NCBI GenBank assembly: GCA_023393755.1
Contig: JAEXCA010000095.1
Span: 1 to 9,597, forward strand
Source of the DNA: Actinomycetes bacterium
GTDB lineage: Bacteria > Actinomycetota > Actinomycetes > Propionibacteriales > Propionibacteriaceae
Reading direction: 5' to 3'
DNA length: 9,597 bases
Shown: piece by piece, positions 1-5,893 of the stretch
Layout of the letters: every line of letters begins with the position of its first letter
How positions within the stretch are numbered: position 1 is the stretch's first letter
Notes under the pieces: model-generated
The model's database searches: none
Told to the model about the DNA's origin: nothing
The model's input: the letters and a program-made list of their open reading frames with translations, nothing else
Position numbers and translations under genes: made by a program

Positions 1-97
1 CCGTTGGGGTGGGCGTCGGGACGGTCGGCGTGGGCGTGGGCGTCGGGGTCGGAGTGGGAGTGGGGGTGGGCGTCGGAGTGGTCGACGGCGTCGGGCT
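1..97 (-). repeat. Pro-Thr coding low-complexity linker
   Basis: Near-tandem 6-base units (ACNCCN on the minus strand) encode alternating Pro-Thr from residue 451 of the surface protein to the window edge. Such linkers usually act as an extended stalk that carries domains through the cell wall. The array is slippage-prone and is likely to vary in length between strains. Its true extent is not visible because it runs off the window. Confidence 0.8.
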
Positions 98-1447
98 CGG
101 TCCACCGATCCGGAGCGCGTCGGTCAGGATCGAGCGCTCCGCTCCCCCGAGCCGGGCGGTCACCCGGACCGACAGCTCTCGGCCTTCGTCCGCCTCGACC
201 GCGGTGTACTCCGGACCGGTCCCGCCGGCGATCGGCTCGCCGTCGCGCAACCACTGCCAGCCGACCTGGTGCGGCTCGGGGGACCAGGTCGCGTCGACGG
301 ACAACCGTCCGCCGACCTCGGCAGGTCCGGCCAGCTGCGGCCCCCGGGTCGCGACCGGAGCCGCGTCCGCGATCGCACCGACCCGGACGTGGTACACCGC
401 GGCCTGACCGGTGAGGGTCTCGCCGGCCGTGGTGGTGGCGGTCGGGGTGACGGTCAGGTAGTAGTCGCCGGGACGGGTGAAGGCCCAGGCGGTGTGGACG
501 TGGGCATTGCGGCTGATGGGGATGACGTCGGGCACCTCATCGGTGGTGTCGACGTACCGGTTGGCCACTCCGCCGAAGGCGCCCGCCATCCAGGTGAACA
601 CCTCGCCCGGCCCGGTGGCCTCCACGACCAGCTTCACCGCGTCCGCGCCACTGGGGAGCTGCACACCACCGGGCAGGCTACCCACCAGCCGTTCGGTGCT
701 CCATCCCGGCCACGGCAGGTTCGGGTCCTGGGTGAAGGGCAGGTGGTAGACGGTGTCCCCCGGGTTGCCCAGGAAGCGGTAGGCGGCGACATCGGGCACC
801 TGCAGGGCGGAGCCGGCGGTGTCGACCCAGACGGTGACCTCGGCGGGACTGCGGTACTGCGCGCCCGCGGCGTAGAGGTTGGTGTCGTCCTTCACGCTGA
901 GCCGTAGCCCACCGTCGGCGTGGGTGACCTCGAACAGGTCGATGTGACCCTTGGTCAGCACCAGCTGGCGCGTTCCGCCACCCACCTCCCCCACCAGCCC
1001 GGCGGCGCGGGGACGGGCCGCCGTCGATTCCTCCGGCTGAGCGGAGTCGGCGGTCGTCGGCGGGGAGACGGGTTGGGTGGTGGTCGGTGCCGGCTGGGCC
1101 GAGGTGGCCGCGGCAACCGGCTCGGCGTCAGCCGGATCCGCGGGCTCGGACGTGCCCGGCCCCGGTGCCGAGGAGGCGGGCTCGGGTGGCTCCGGCGCGA
1201 ATGCCGGCTTCAGCTCGGAAGTCGGCTTCTGCTCGGAAGTCGGTTTCGGCTCGGAAGTCGGCTTCGGCTCGGACGTCGGCTCCGCGACGCCCGGCTCCGG
1301 CTCGGTGGGCTCGATGACCGGTGCCACCGACTCCGACGCCGCCACCGGGCCGGGAGTGGGCTCCTCGCCCCAGGCGGACGGGACGCTCAGCGGACCGAGT
1401 GCCAGAGCACCGAGGAGCAGGGTCGACAGGGCACGAACCCGGAGCAT
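1..1447 (-). CDS. Choice-of-anchor M domain surface protein, C-terminus outside the window
   Basis: Open from ATG at 1447 to the left window edge, giving 482 residues and no stop. The start is supported by an SD-like GAAGGGTG five or so bases upstream. Residues 1-27 look like a Sec signal peptide (MLRVRALSTLLLGALALGPL, then VPSAWG). Residues 28-150 are a Pro/Glu/Ser/Thr-rich spacer with tandem EPKPTS-like repeats. Residues about 161-355 match the actinobacterial surface-anchored (choice-of-anchor M, TIGR03769-like) pattern: LTKGHIDLFEV, PWPGWSTE, a TGPGEVF turn and HVHTAWAFTRPGDYYL (315-331). Residues about 364-447 look like an Ig-like module (WQWLRDGEPIAGG). A Pro-Thr linker follows from 451. 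In this family such proteins often accompany metal ABC transporters, and one is transcribed divergently here. The His residues at 169, 316 and 318 could bind metal (inference). The anchor, LPXTG or membrane helix, would lie beyond the edge. Confidence 0.85.
   Translation of the reverse strand, partial: MLRVRALSTLLLGALALGPLSVPSAWGEEPTPGPVAASESVAPVIEPTEPEPGVAEPTSEPKPTSEPKPTSEQKPTSELKPAFAPEPPEPASSAPGPGTSEPADPADAEPVAAATSAQPAPTTTQPVSPPTTADSAQPEESTAARPRAAGLVGEVGGGTRQLVLTKGHIDLFEVTHADGGLRLSVKDDTNLYAAGAQYRSPAEVTVWVDTAGSALQVPDVAAYRFLGNPGDTVYHLPFTQDPNLPWPGWSTERLVGSLPGGVQLPSGADAVKLVVEATGPGEVFTWMAGAFGGVANRYVDTTDEVPDVIPISRNAHVHTAWAFTRPGDYYLTVTPTATTTAGETLTGQAAVYHVRVGAIADAAPVATRGPQLAGPAEVGGRLSVDATWSPEPHQVGWQWLRDGEPIAGGTGPEYTAVEADEGRELSVRVTARLGGAERSILTDALRIGGPSPTPSTTPTPTPTPTPTPTPTPTPTVPTPTPT
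1213..1284 (-). repeat. 18-bp tandem repeat, four units, inside the surface-protein gene
   Basis: Four consecutive 18-base units start at 1213, 1231, 1249 and 1267. On the plus strand each begins GCTCGGA followed by A or C, then GTCGG. The first three differ at only one or two positions and the fourth is more diverged. On the coding strand they specify EPTS, EPKPTS, EPKPTS and EQKPTS-type hexapeptides within the N-terminal spacer, with a degenerate ELKPAF continuation. The period is a multiple of three, so copy-number change would keep the frame. Confidence 0.9.
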
Positions 1448-1463
1448 GATCACCCTTCACAAT

Positions 1464-1478
1464 CGATAACAATTCTCA
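1464..1478 (-). promoter_or_regulatory. Candidate Zur/Fur-family operator of the surface-protein gene
   Basis: CGATAACAATTCTCA (plus strand) reads TGAGAATTGTTATCG on the coding strand. Set against the 7-1-7 pattern TGATAAT-N-ATTATCA known for actinobacterial Zur/Fur-type sites, it matches 6 of 7 in one arm and 5 of 7 in the other. It lies 17-31 bases upstream of the ATG at 1447 and shares the TGAGAAT half with the operator at 1720-1734. The site is seen in the sequence. The bound regulator is inferred from the neighbouring metal importer. Confidence 0.55.
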
Positions 1479-1500
1479 TTACGGTCAATGTAGCTCCCAA
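1472..1500 (-). promoter_or_regulatory. Candidate promoter of the surface-protein gene
   Basis: On the minus strand, TTGGGA (1500-1495) and GAGAAT (1477-1472) are separated by 17 bases. They resemble -35 and -10 elements at 4 of 6 positions each. The same GAGAAT hexamer serves as the likely -10 of the divergent gene and here overlaps the operator. A start near 1465 would leave a short leader carrying the GAAGGGTG ribosome-binding site. An alternative -35, TTGACC at 1488-1483, has no good -10 partner. Confidence 0.35.
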
Positions 1501-1697
1501 TCCCTCGGCTGTCACATCCGCTGAGCGCAACCCGAATCAAGGGCAGCGGCACGCTGCTGAGTTGGCGGCCGCCACCGGGCCGCGCCTGGCTGGCTGAAGC
1601 AAGGTCGGAGGACGGGAACGGCAGCCCTTGGCCGGGCGGCCCCAAGAGCCGGAGCCCGGCGGGTCGTCCGTCGCGACCGTCCACCCTGCGGTCCGTT

Positions 1698-1726
1698 TTG
1701 ACACTCCCCTGCCTAGAGTTGAGAAT
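1698..1726 (+). promoter_or_regulatory. Candidate promoter of the metal importer operon
   Basis: TTGACA at 1698-1703 is a perfect -35 consensus. Exactly 17 bases later comes GAGAAT (1721-1726), which matches 4 of 6 of the -10 consensus. The expected transcription start, about seven bases further, falls at 1733-1734, on the A of the chosen ATG. This predicts a leaderless mRNA, which is common in actinobacteria. No good Shine-Dalgarno precedes the ATG, consistent with that reading. Confidence 0.6.
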
Positions 1727-1734
1727 GATTCCCA
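1720..1734 (+). promoter_or_regulatory. Candidate Zur/Fur-family operator of the importer operon
   Basis: TGAGAATGATTCCCA is a 7-1-7 near-palindrome: 6 of 7 arm positions are complementary around a central G. It covers the putative -10 and the predicted transcription start, where a bound repressor would block RNA polymerase. The arrangement fits zinc-dependent Zur control of a ZnuABC-type importer. A Mn-responsive or other Fur-family regulator is also possible. Confidence 0.6.
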
Positions 1735-2747
1735 TGACTTTTATTCCTCGGTCTGTTGCTGCCGGCCTGGCCGCGGCCCTGTCCCTGACCGGGCTGGCAG
1801 CCTGCTCGAACAACCCTGCGGGGCCGTCCCAGACCGCGCCCGGCCAGGCCGCGCCGCTCAAGGTGGCGGTGGCCTTCTACCCGTTCGAGTTCGTCGCCCA
1901 GCGGGTCGGCGGCGACCTGGTGACCGTCGAGAACCTGACCACCCCGGGCGCCGAGGCCCACGATGTCGAGCTCACGCCCCGGCAGCTCGGCGGGCTCGCC
2001 GAGGCGGACCTGGTGGTCTACCAGTCCGGCTTCCAGCCCGCGGTGGACGACGCCCTCACCCAGGTGACGCCCAAGCGCACCCTGGACACCGCCGCCTTCC
2101 TCACCCTGCTCACCGCGGAGGGTGACGACGGCCACGACCACGGCCAGGAGGAGGGCGAGGAGCACGCGGACGAGGAGCAGGCCGACGACCACGCCGAGGA
2201 GGGTGACGACGATCACGATCACGGCGCCTACGACCCGCACACCTGGCTCGACCCGACCAACCTGGCGGCGATCGCCGAACACGTCAGGGATGCGCTGAGC
2301 GAGACCGATCCGTCCCACGCCGAGGCCTTCGCCGCCAACGCGACCGCCCTGGTGGCGGATCTGACCGCCCTCGACCAGGAGTCCACCGACGGCCTGGCCC
2401 AGTGCCAGCGGACGACGTTCATCACCTCGCACGCCGCCTTCGGCTACCTGGCCCACCGGTACCACCTCGAGCAGGTCGGCATCCGCGGCCTGGAGCCCGA
2501 TGTCGAGCCGACCGCGGCCCGGATCGCGGAGGTGCAGCAGATCGCCAGGGACGAGGGGGTCACCACGATCTTCTTCGAGACCCTGGTCTCCCCGGTGGTC
2601 GCCGAGTCGATCGCCCGTGACCTCGGCCTGGCCACCGATGTGCTCGACCCGCTCGAGGGCCTGACTGACGAATCCCGTGGCAACGACTACCTTGAGGTGA
2701 TGCGCGCCAATCTGTCCGCCCTGCGGACCGCCAACTCCTGTTCATGA
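1734..2747 (+). CDS. znuA: Zinc/manganese ABC transporter substrate-binding lipoprotein (ZnuA-like)
   Basis: This 337-residue cluster A-I (TroA/ZnuA/PsaA) metal-binding protein captures a divalent metal outside the membrane and delivers it to the permease. A lipoprotein signal peptide ends in the lipobox LAAC with Cys24. Likely metal ligands are His76 (PGAEAHD), His169 (DPHTWLDP), His233 (ITSHAAF) and Asp305 (DVLDPL). Between the first two lies an acidic His-rich loop (about 130-165, including GDDDHDHG), typical of zinc rather than manganese binders. Cys224 and Cys336 could form a disulfide, as in ZnuA proteins. ATG 1734 was chosen because the promoter predicts transcription starting there. 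ATG 1725 is in frame and possible. TTG 1698 would sit on the -35 element. Its stop overlaps the ATPase start (ATGA). Zinc specificity is inferred. Confidence 0.92.
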   Translation: MTFIPRSVAAGLAAALSLTGLAACSNNPAGPSQTAPGQAAPLKVAVAFYPFEFVAQRVGGDLVTVENLTTPGAEAHDVELTPRQLGGLAEADLVVYQSGFQPAVDDALTQVTPKRTLDTAAFLTLLTAEGDDGHDHGQEEGEEHADEEQADDHAEEGDDDHDHGAYDPHTWLDPTNLAAIAEHVRDALSETDPSHAEAFAANATALVADLTALDQESTDGLAQCQRTTFITSHAAFGYLAHRYHLEQVGIRGLEPDVEPTAARIAEVQQIARDEGVTTIFFETLVSPVVAESIARDLGLATDVLDPLEGLTDESRGNDYLEVMRANLSALRTANSCS

Positions 2748-3490
2748 CCGACCCCGCGATCCGGACCGCCGGGCTCAACGTCTGGCTCGGCGGCGTTCCG
2801 ATCGTCCGTGAGATCGATCTGACCGTTGACCAGGGCGAGGCGGTGGCCATCCTGGGCAACAACGGCTCCGGCAAGACCACGCTGATGCGGGCGCTGCTGG
2901 GCCTGATCCCCTCCCGCGGCGAGATCGCCCTGTTCGGGACGCCACTGGCGGATTTCCGCGACTGGCGGCGGGTGGGCTACGTCCCACAGCGCAGCGGCAT
3001 CCTGGTGCAGCAGGCCACCGCCCGCGAGGTGGTGGCGAGCGGACGGCTCGGCCGGCGGCGTCCGTTCTGGCCGGAAACCGCCGACGACAAGCGGGCGATC
3101 GCCCAGGCGATGGACGAGGTCGCGCTCGCCGACCGTGTCCGGGAGCGGTTCGTCAGGCTCTCCGGCGGGCAGCAGCAGCGGGTGCTGATCGCCCGCGCCC
3201 TCGCCTCGGGGGCCGACCTGCTGGTGTGGGACGAGCCGCTGGCCGGCGTCGATCACGTCACCCAGAAGCTGCTGGCCGAGGTGGCAGCCCGGCGCAAGCA
3301 GGCCGGAGCCACCATCGTCATGGTGCTGCACGAGATCGGCCCCTTCGCGAACGTCCTGGATCGGGCGGTGATGGTCCGCAACGGACGGATCGGACCCCAC
3401 CAGCCCGATCCCAGCCACCGCCACGGCGGCCACGAGATCGGCGAGCTGGCCCGTCCCCGGCCGGCCGCCACCGGGCTGGAGGCGCTCTGA
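2744..3490 (+). CDS. znuC: Metal ABC transporter ATP-binding protein (ZnuC-like)
   Basis: This 248-residue ABC ATPase powers metal import from the cytoplasmic face. All core motifs are visible: Walker A GNNGSGKTT (38-46), Q-loop Gln82 (VGYVPQR), signature LSGGQQQR (139-146), Walker B LLVWDEP (159-165, with Trp in place of the common Leu before DEP), D-loop GVD and H-loop His196 (VLHE). The C-terminus carries a small His cluster (GPHQPDPSHRHGGHE), possibly metal-sensing or just lineage-specific. The ATG overlaps the stop of the binding-protein gene (ATGA) and no strong ribosome site precedes it, so translation is probably coupled. Length and motifs are normal for ZnuC/MntB/TroB-type ATPases. 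Confidence 0.93.
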   Translation: MTDPAIRTAGLNVWLGGVPIVREIDLTVDQGEAVAILGNNGSGKTTLMRALLGLIPSRGEIALFGTPLADFRDWRRVGYVPQRSGILVQQATAREVVASGRLGRRRPFWPETADDKRAIAQAMDEVALADRVRERFVRLSGGQQQRVLIARALASGADLLVWDEPLAGVDHVTQKLLAEVAARRKQAGATIVMVLHEIGPFANVLDRAVMVRNGRIGPHQPDPSHRHGGHEIGELARPRPAATGLEAL

Positions 3491-4479
3491 TGGAGTGGCT
3501 CGACCTGGAGTTCATGCAGCGGGCGCTGCTCGCCGCCCTGATCACCGGGATCACCGCCCCGGCGATCGGCACCTACATCGTGCAGCGCCGGCTCAGCCTG
3601 CTCGGCGACGGGCTGGGCCACCTCGCGGTGGCGGGGGTCGGCCTGGCCATGCTCACCGGCGCCGCTCCGCTGCCGCTGGCGATCGTGGTCTGCGTGGTCG
3701 GTGCGGTGATCATCGAACTGCTGCGGGAGTCGGGTCGTGCCCAGGGCGATGTCGGCCTGGCGATCCTGTTCTACGGCGGCCTCTCCGGCGGCCTGCTGCT
3801 GGCCGGCCTGGCCGGTCAGGGCGCCGGGACGTTGGCCGGCTACCTGTTCGGGTCGCTGCTCACCGTCGGCGCCGGCGACCTGTGGCTGATCGCCGGGCTC
3901 GGGCTGGTCGTGCTGGTGGTCGGCATCGGGCTGCTGCCGCAACTGTTCACCGTCTCGGCCGACGAGGCCTTCGCCCGGACCATCGGCCTGCCCACCCGGC
4001 TGCTCAACATCACCGTGGTGGCGCTGGCCGCGATCACCGTCACCGTCTCGATGCGGACGGTCGGGCTGCTGCTGGTCAGCGCCCTGATGGTGGTGCCGGT
4101 GGCGACCGCCAACCACCTGGTCTCGGGCTTCCGCCGCGGACTGTACGCCGCGATGGGCCTGGGCGCCTTCGCCGCGATGGCCGGGACGGTCGGCTCCTAC
4201 TACCTCGACACCGCGCCGGGCGCGCTGATCGTGGTGCTGGCCATCGTGGTGTTCGCACTGAGCTGGCCGGTCGCCCGGCTGCTCCAGGGACGCCCGGACG
4301 CCCCGGTCGAGGTCGGGTCGCCGGACGACGAGGCCCCTCCGGAGAAGGCGCCCGAGGAGCATCCGCACGTCCACGGCCCGGGCTGCGGCCATCAGTCGGT
4401 CGAGCACGCCGGCCACATCGACTACGTCCACGACGGCCACCGCCATGCCCCCCACGGCGACCACTACGACGAGCACTGA
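3490..4479 (+). CDS. znuB: Metal ABC transporter permease (ZnuB-like, ABC-3 family) with His-rich tail
   Basis: This 329-residue integral membrane subunit forms the metal channel with the ZnuC-like ATPase. The opening MEWLDLEFMQRALLAALITG and the segments YIVQRRLSLLGDGLGHLAVAG and VGLLLVSALMVVPVATA are characteristic of ABC-3 permeases. Eight or so hydrophobic segments fill residues 10-275. After the last helix an unusual tail (about 278-329) holds 12 His within 39 residues plus one Cys, including HPHVHGPGCGH. ATG 3490 was chosen because its A is the last base of the preceding TGA and GGAGG (3478-3482) lies seven bases upstream. The longer in-frame extension would overlap the ATPase gene deeply and is rejected. 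The tail could buffer or gate metal (inference). Confidence 0.92.
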   Translation: MEWLDLEFMQRALLAALITGITAPAIGTYIVQRRLSLLGDGLGHLAVAGVGLAMLTGAAPLPLAIVVCVVGAVIIELLRESGRAQGDVGLAILFYGGLSGGLLLAGLAGQGAGTLAGYLFGSLLTVGAGDLWLIAGLGLVVLVVGIGLLPQLFTVSADEAFARTIGLPTRLLNITVVALAAITVTVSMRTVGLLLVSALMVVPVATANHLVSGFRRGLYAAMGLGAFAAMAGTVGSYYLDTAPGALIVVLAIVVFALSWPVARLLQGRPDAPVEVGSPDDEAPPEKAPEEHPHVHGPGCGHQSVEHAGHIDYVHDGHRHAPHGDHYDEH

Positions 4480-4495
4480 GTCGGCCCTGGGACGG

Positions 4496-4572
4496 GGGAC
4501 GGTTCCTTGTCCCACCTCGTCGGGAAGACAACCGCCCCGGCCCGGGCAGCTGCTGGGACGAGGAACCGTCCC
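4496..4572. repeat. Paired inverted GGGACGGTTCC element, copy 1
   Basis: The left arm GGGACGGTTCCTTGTCCCA (4496-4514) and right arm TGGGACGAGGAACCGTCCC (4554-4572) are inverted copies with 18 of 19 bases matching across a 39-base spacer. Each arm is itself a small hairpin (GGGAC/GTCCC). It starts 17 bases after the ABC permease stop and could also act as a terminator or mRNA stabiliser. A related pair lies at 5923-5987. The pattern resembles REP/MITE-type dispersed elements. Confidence 0.85.
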
Positions 4573-4683
4573 ATCGCGGGTCGGCTGACTTCCGGACCTC
4601 GGGAGGGAGCACCTGCCTCGCCACGCCATGGGGACCAGCCGTCGCCCCAGCGGCCTCCGTCCAGACGGCCGCCACCACGACGA

Positions 4684-4729
4684 GGCCGCGCCGATCCTCA
4701 ATCCGGTGACGATCATCACCACCTACCAG
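4684..4729 (+). repeat. 46-bp perfect direct repeat, upstream copy
   Basis: All 46 bases are identical to 5287-5332, which lies 603 bases downstream inside the permease gene. Similarity stops abruptly at both ends. The copy encodes the same AAPILNPVTIITTYQ peptide, and the offset is a multiple of three with no stop between, so it sits in the same frame as the gene. Such identity, including third positions, cannot be chance. A recent duplication, gene conversion or an assembly artefact could explain it. Confidence 0.95.
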
Positions 4730-4858
4730 CCGGTAGGCGGCGGAGGCGGCAGCCTCGTTCCCGTCGACTCACGCAGCACCACCGCCGGGTGGCGCTCCCC
4801 GACCAGCCCCGCCATCCCGGCTAAGCTGCCAGAGACTTCCCCCAACCCAGGCAGGACC

Positions 4859-5893
4859 ATGCAATCCACCGCGCCGACCAAGCGCCCCACGGACGTTCCC
4901 GTGTCCGGCGGGACGGGCCCGGCGCTGCTTCGGGTCGGGGTGATCCTGGCGATCGCGGCGGCCGTGCTCGGGCTACGCCTGGTTGCGGACCCGGCCTGGA
5001 CGCAATGGCTACCGGACGCCGGACGCGACTTCGTCACCCTCGCGGTCAGCGTCTTCGTCGAATCGTTGCCCTTCGTCTTCGGTGGGATCGCGATCTCGAT
5101 CCTGGTCCAGGTCTGGGTGCCCGAGCGGATCTGGCAGCGCTACCTGCCCCGCAACCCGTTCCTGCGCCGGGTGGTGCTCTCCCTGCTGGGCGTGCTGTTC
5201 CCGGTCTGCGAGTGCGGCAACGTGCCACTGGCCCGCGGGCTGATGATGCGCGGGCTGGGCGTCGGCGACGCGCTCACCTTCCTGCTGGCCGCGCCGATCC
5301 TCAATCCGGTGACGATCATCACCACCTACCAGGCCTTCGGCTGGCAGGACGGCATCCTGCTGGCCCGGATCGGCGGCGCCTTCGTGATCGCCAACCTGCT
5401 GGGCTGGCTGTTCAGCCGCCACCCCAACCCGTCCTCGCTGCTCACCGCCAGCTTCGAGGCCCGCTGCCACGCCGACCCGACCGTCGCCCGGAGCCGGACC
5501 GTCCGCTCCGCCCGGCTGTTCGCCGAGGAGACCGCCGCCATGCTGCCCGCCCTGGTGGCCGGGTCGGTGATCGCCGGCGCGATCCAGGTCGGCGTCCCGC
5601 GCGGCCTCCTGGTCGAACTGGGCAGCAACCCGGTGCTGTCGGTGCTGGTATTGATGACGCTGGCCTTCGTGGTCTCGGTCTGCTCCAATGTGGACGCCTT
5701 CTTCATTCTCTCCTTCTCGGCCACCTTCATGCCGGGCGGCATCGTCGCCTTCCTGGTCTTCGGCGCGATGATCGACATCAAGATGCTGGCCCTGCTCCGC
5801 ACCACCTTCACCACCCGCGCTCTCGCCCTGATCGCCACCCTGGTCGCGCTCTGCGCCCTTGTGCTCGGAATGGGGTTGAACCTTGTCCTCTGA
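4859..5893 (+). CDS. UPF0718/DUF318-family (YcgR-type) permease
   Basis: This 344-residue predicted permease belongs to the PF03773 (ArsP_1/DUF318) family. It has about eight hydrophobic segments. Signature stretches are FPVCECGNVPLARGLMMRGL (114-133, Cys117 and Cys119), LAAPILNPVTIITTY (143-157) and VSVCSNVDAFF (272-282, Cys275 and Asp279). The paired cysteines and following TIGR03943 gene match the Bacillus YcgR/YcgQ arrangement rather than ArsP arsenic exporters. I recall this pair being linked to zinc homeostasis in comparative genomics, but the substrate is not established here. ATG 4859 was chosen for family-like length and a modest upstream AGGCAGGA. The gene overlaps the next one by 11 bases, implying coupling. 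It contains the downstream copy of the 46-bp repeat. Confidence 0.88.
   Translation: MQSTAPTKRPTDVPVSGGTGPALLRVGVILAIAAAVLGLRLVADPAWTQWLPDAGRDFVTLAVSVFVESLPFVFGGIAISILVQVWVPERIWQRYLPRNPFLRRVVLSLLGVLFPVCECGNVPLARGLMMRGLGVGDALTFLLAAPILNPVTIITTYQAFGWQDGILLARIGGAFVIANLLGWLFSRHPNPSSLLTASFEARCHADPTVARSRTVRSARLFAEETAAMLPALVAGSVIAGAIQVGVPRGLLVELGSNPVLSVLVLMTLAFVVSVCSNVDAFFILSFSATFMPGGIVAFLVFGAMIDIKMLALLRTTFTTRALALIATLVALCALVLGMGLNLVL
5287..5332 (+). repeat. 46-bp perfect direct repeat, copy inside the permease gene
   Basis: This is the likely parental copy of 4684-4729. It encodes a conserved membrane motif (residues 144-158) that belongs to the protein family, which argues that the intergenic copy is derived from it. 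Confidence 0.95.

Larger units (their letters stand above)
1448..1733. other. Divergent intergenic control region
   Basis: This 286-base gap lies between the divergent surface-protein and importer genes. Both ends carry promoter-like and operator-like sequences, described separately. The middle (about 1505-1690) holds no convincing gene. It contains a perfect 12-bp palindrome, TGGCGGCCGCCA, at 1563-1574. Open frames crossing it lack ribosome sites and recognisable protein features. Confidence 0.7.
4480..4858. other. Repeat-containing intergenic gap between the two transport units
   Basis: There is no convincing gene in these 379 bases. From left to right they hold the paired inverted element (4496-4572), unassigned sequence, the perfect 46-bp copy of an internal segment of the downstream permease gene (4684-4729), and a GC-rich leader to the ATG at 4859. 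The downstream permease's frame stays open back to ATG 4628. The extra 77 residues are low-complexity, have no family resemblance at the N-terminus and lack a clear ribosome site, so I do not include them. No Zur-like 7-1-7 site was found here. Confidence 0.7.

Noticed and set aside
269..1597. Long plus-strand open frames over the surface-protein gene
   Set aside because: They are antisense shadows in GC-rich sequence with Arg/Gly-rich low-complexity translations. The minus frame has a signal peptide and recognisable domains.
1698..1733. TTG 1698 (or ATG 1725) as the start of the ZnuA-like lipoprotein
   Set aside because: TTG 1698 coincides with the perfect -35 hexamer, and ATG 1725 precedes the predicted transcription start. 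Both would lengthen the N-terminus before the signal peptide without benefit.
3253..4722. 489-residue minus-strand open frame across the ABC permease
   Set aside because: Its translation is rich in Gln, His, Asp and Arg with no family features, and it lies antisense to a clear ABC-3 permease.
4723..4818. Short minus-strand peptide frame ending at the 46-bp repeat
   Set aside because: About 28 residues, Pro-rich at its end, no ribosome site and no homology I recognise. Chance is likely.
4628..4858. In-frame 77-residue N-terminal extension of the YcgR-type permease from ATG 4628
   Set aside because: It has no clear ribosome site, is low-complexity, contains the duplicated 46-bp piece and exceeds the family length. 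ATG 4859 gives a normal protein.
4480..4858. Metal or cobalamin riboswitch ahead of the second unit
   Set aside because: I could not find conserved riboswitch core elements. The visible structure is explained by inverted repeats.
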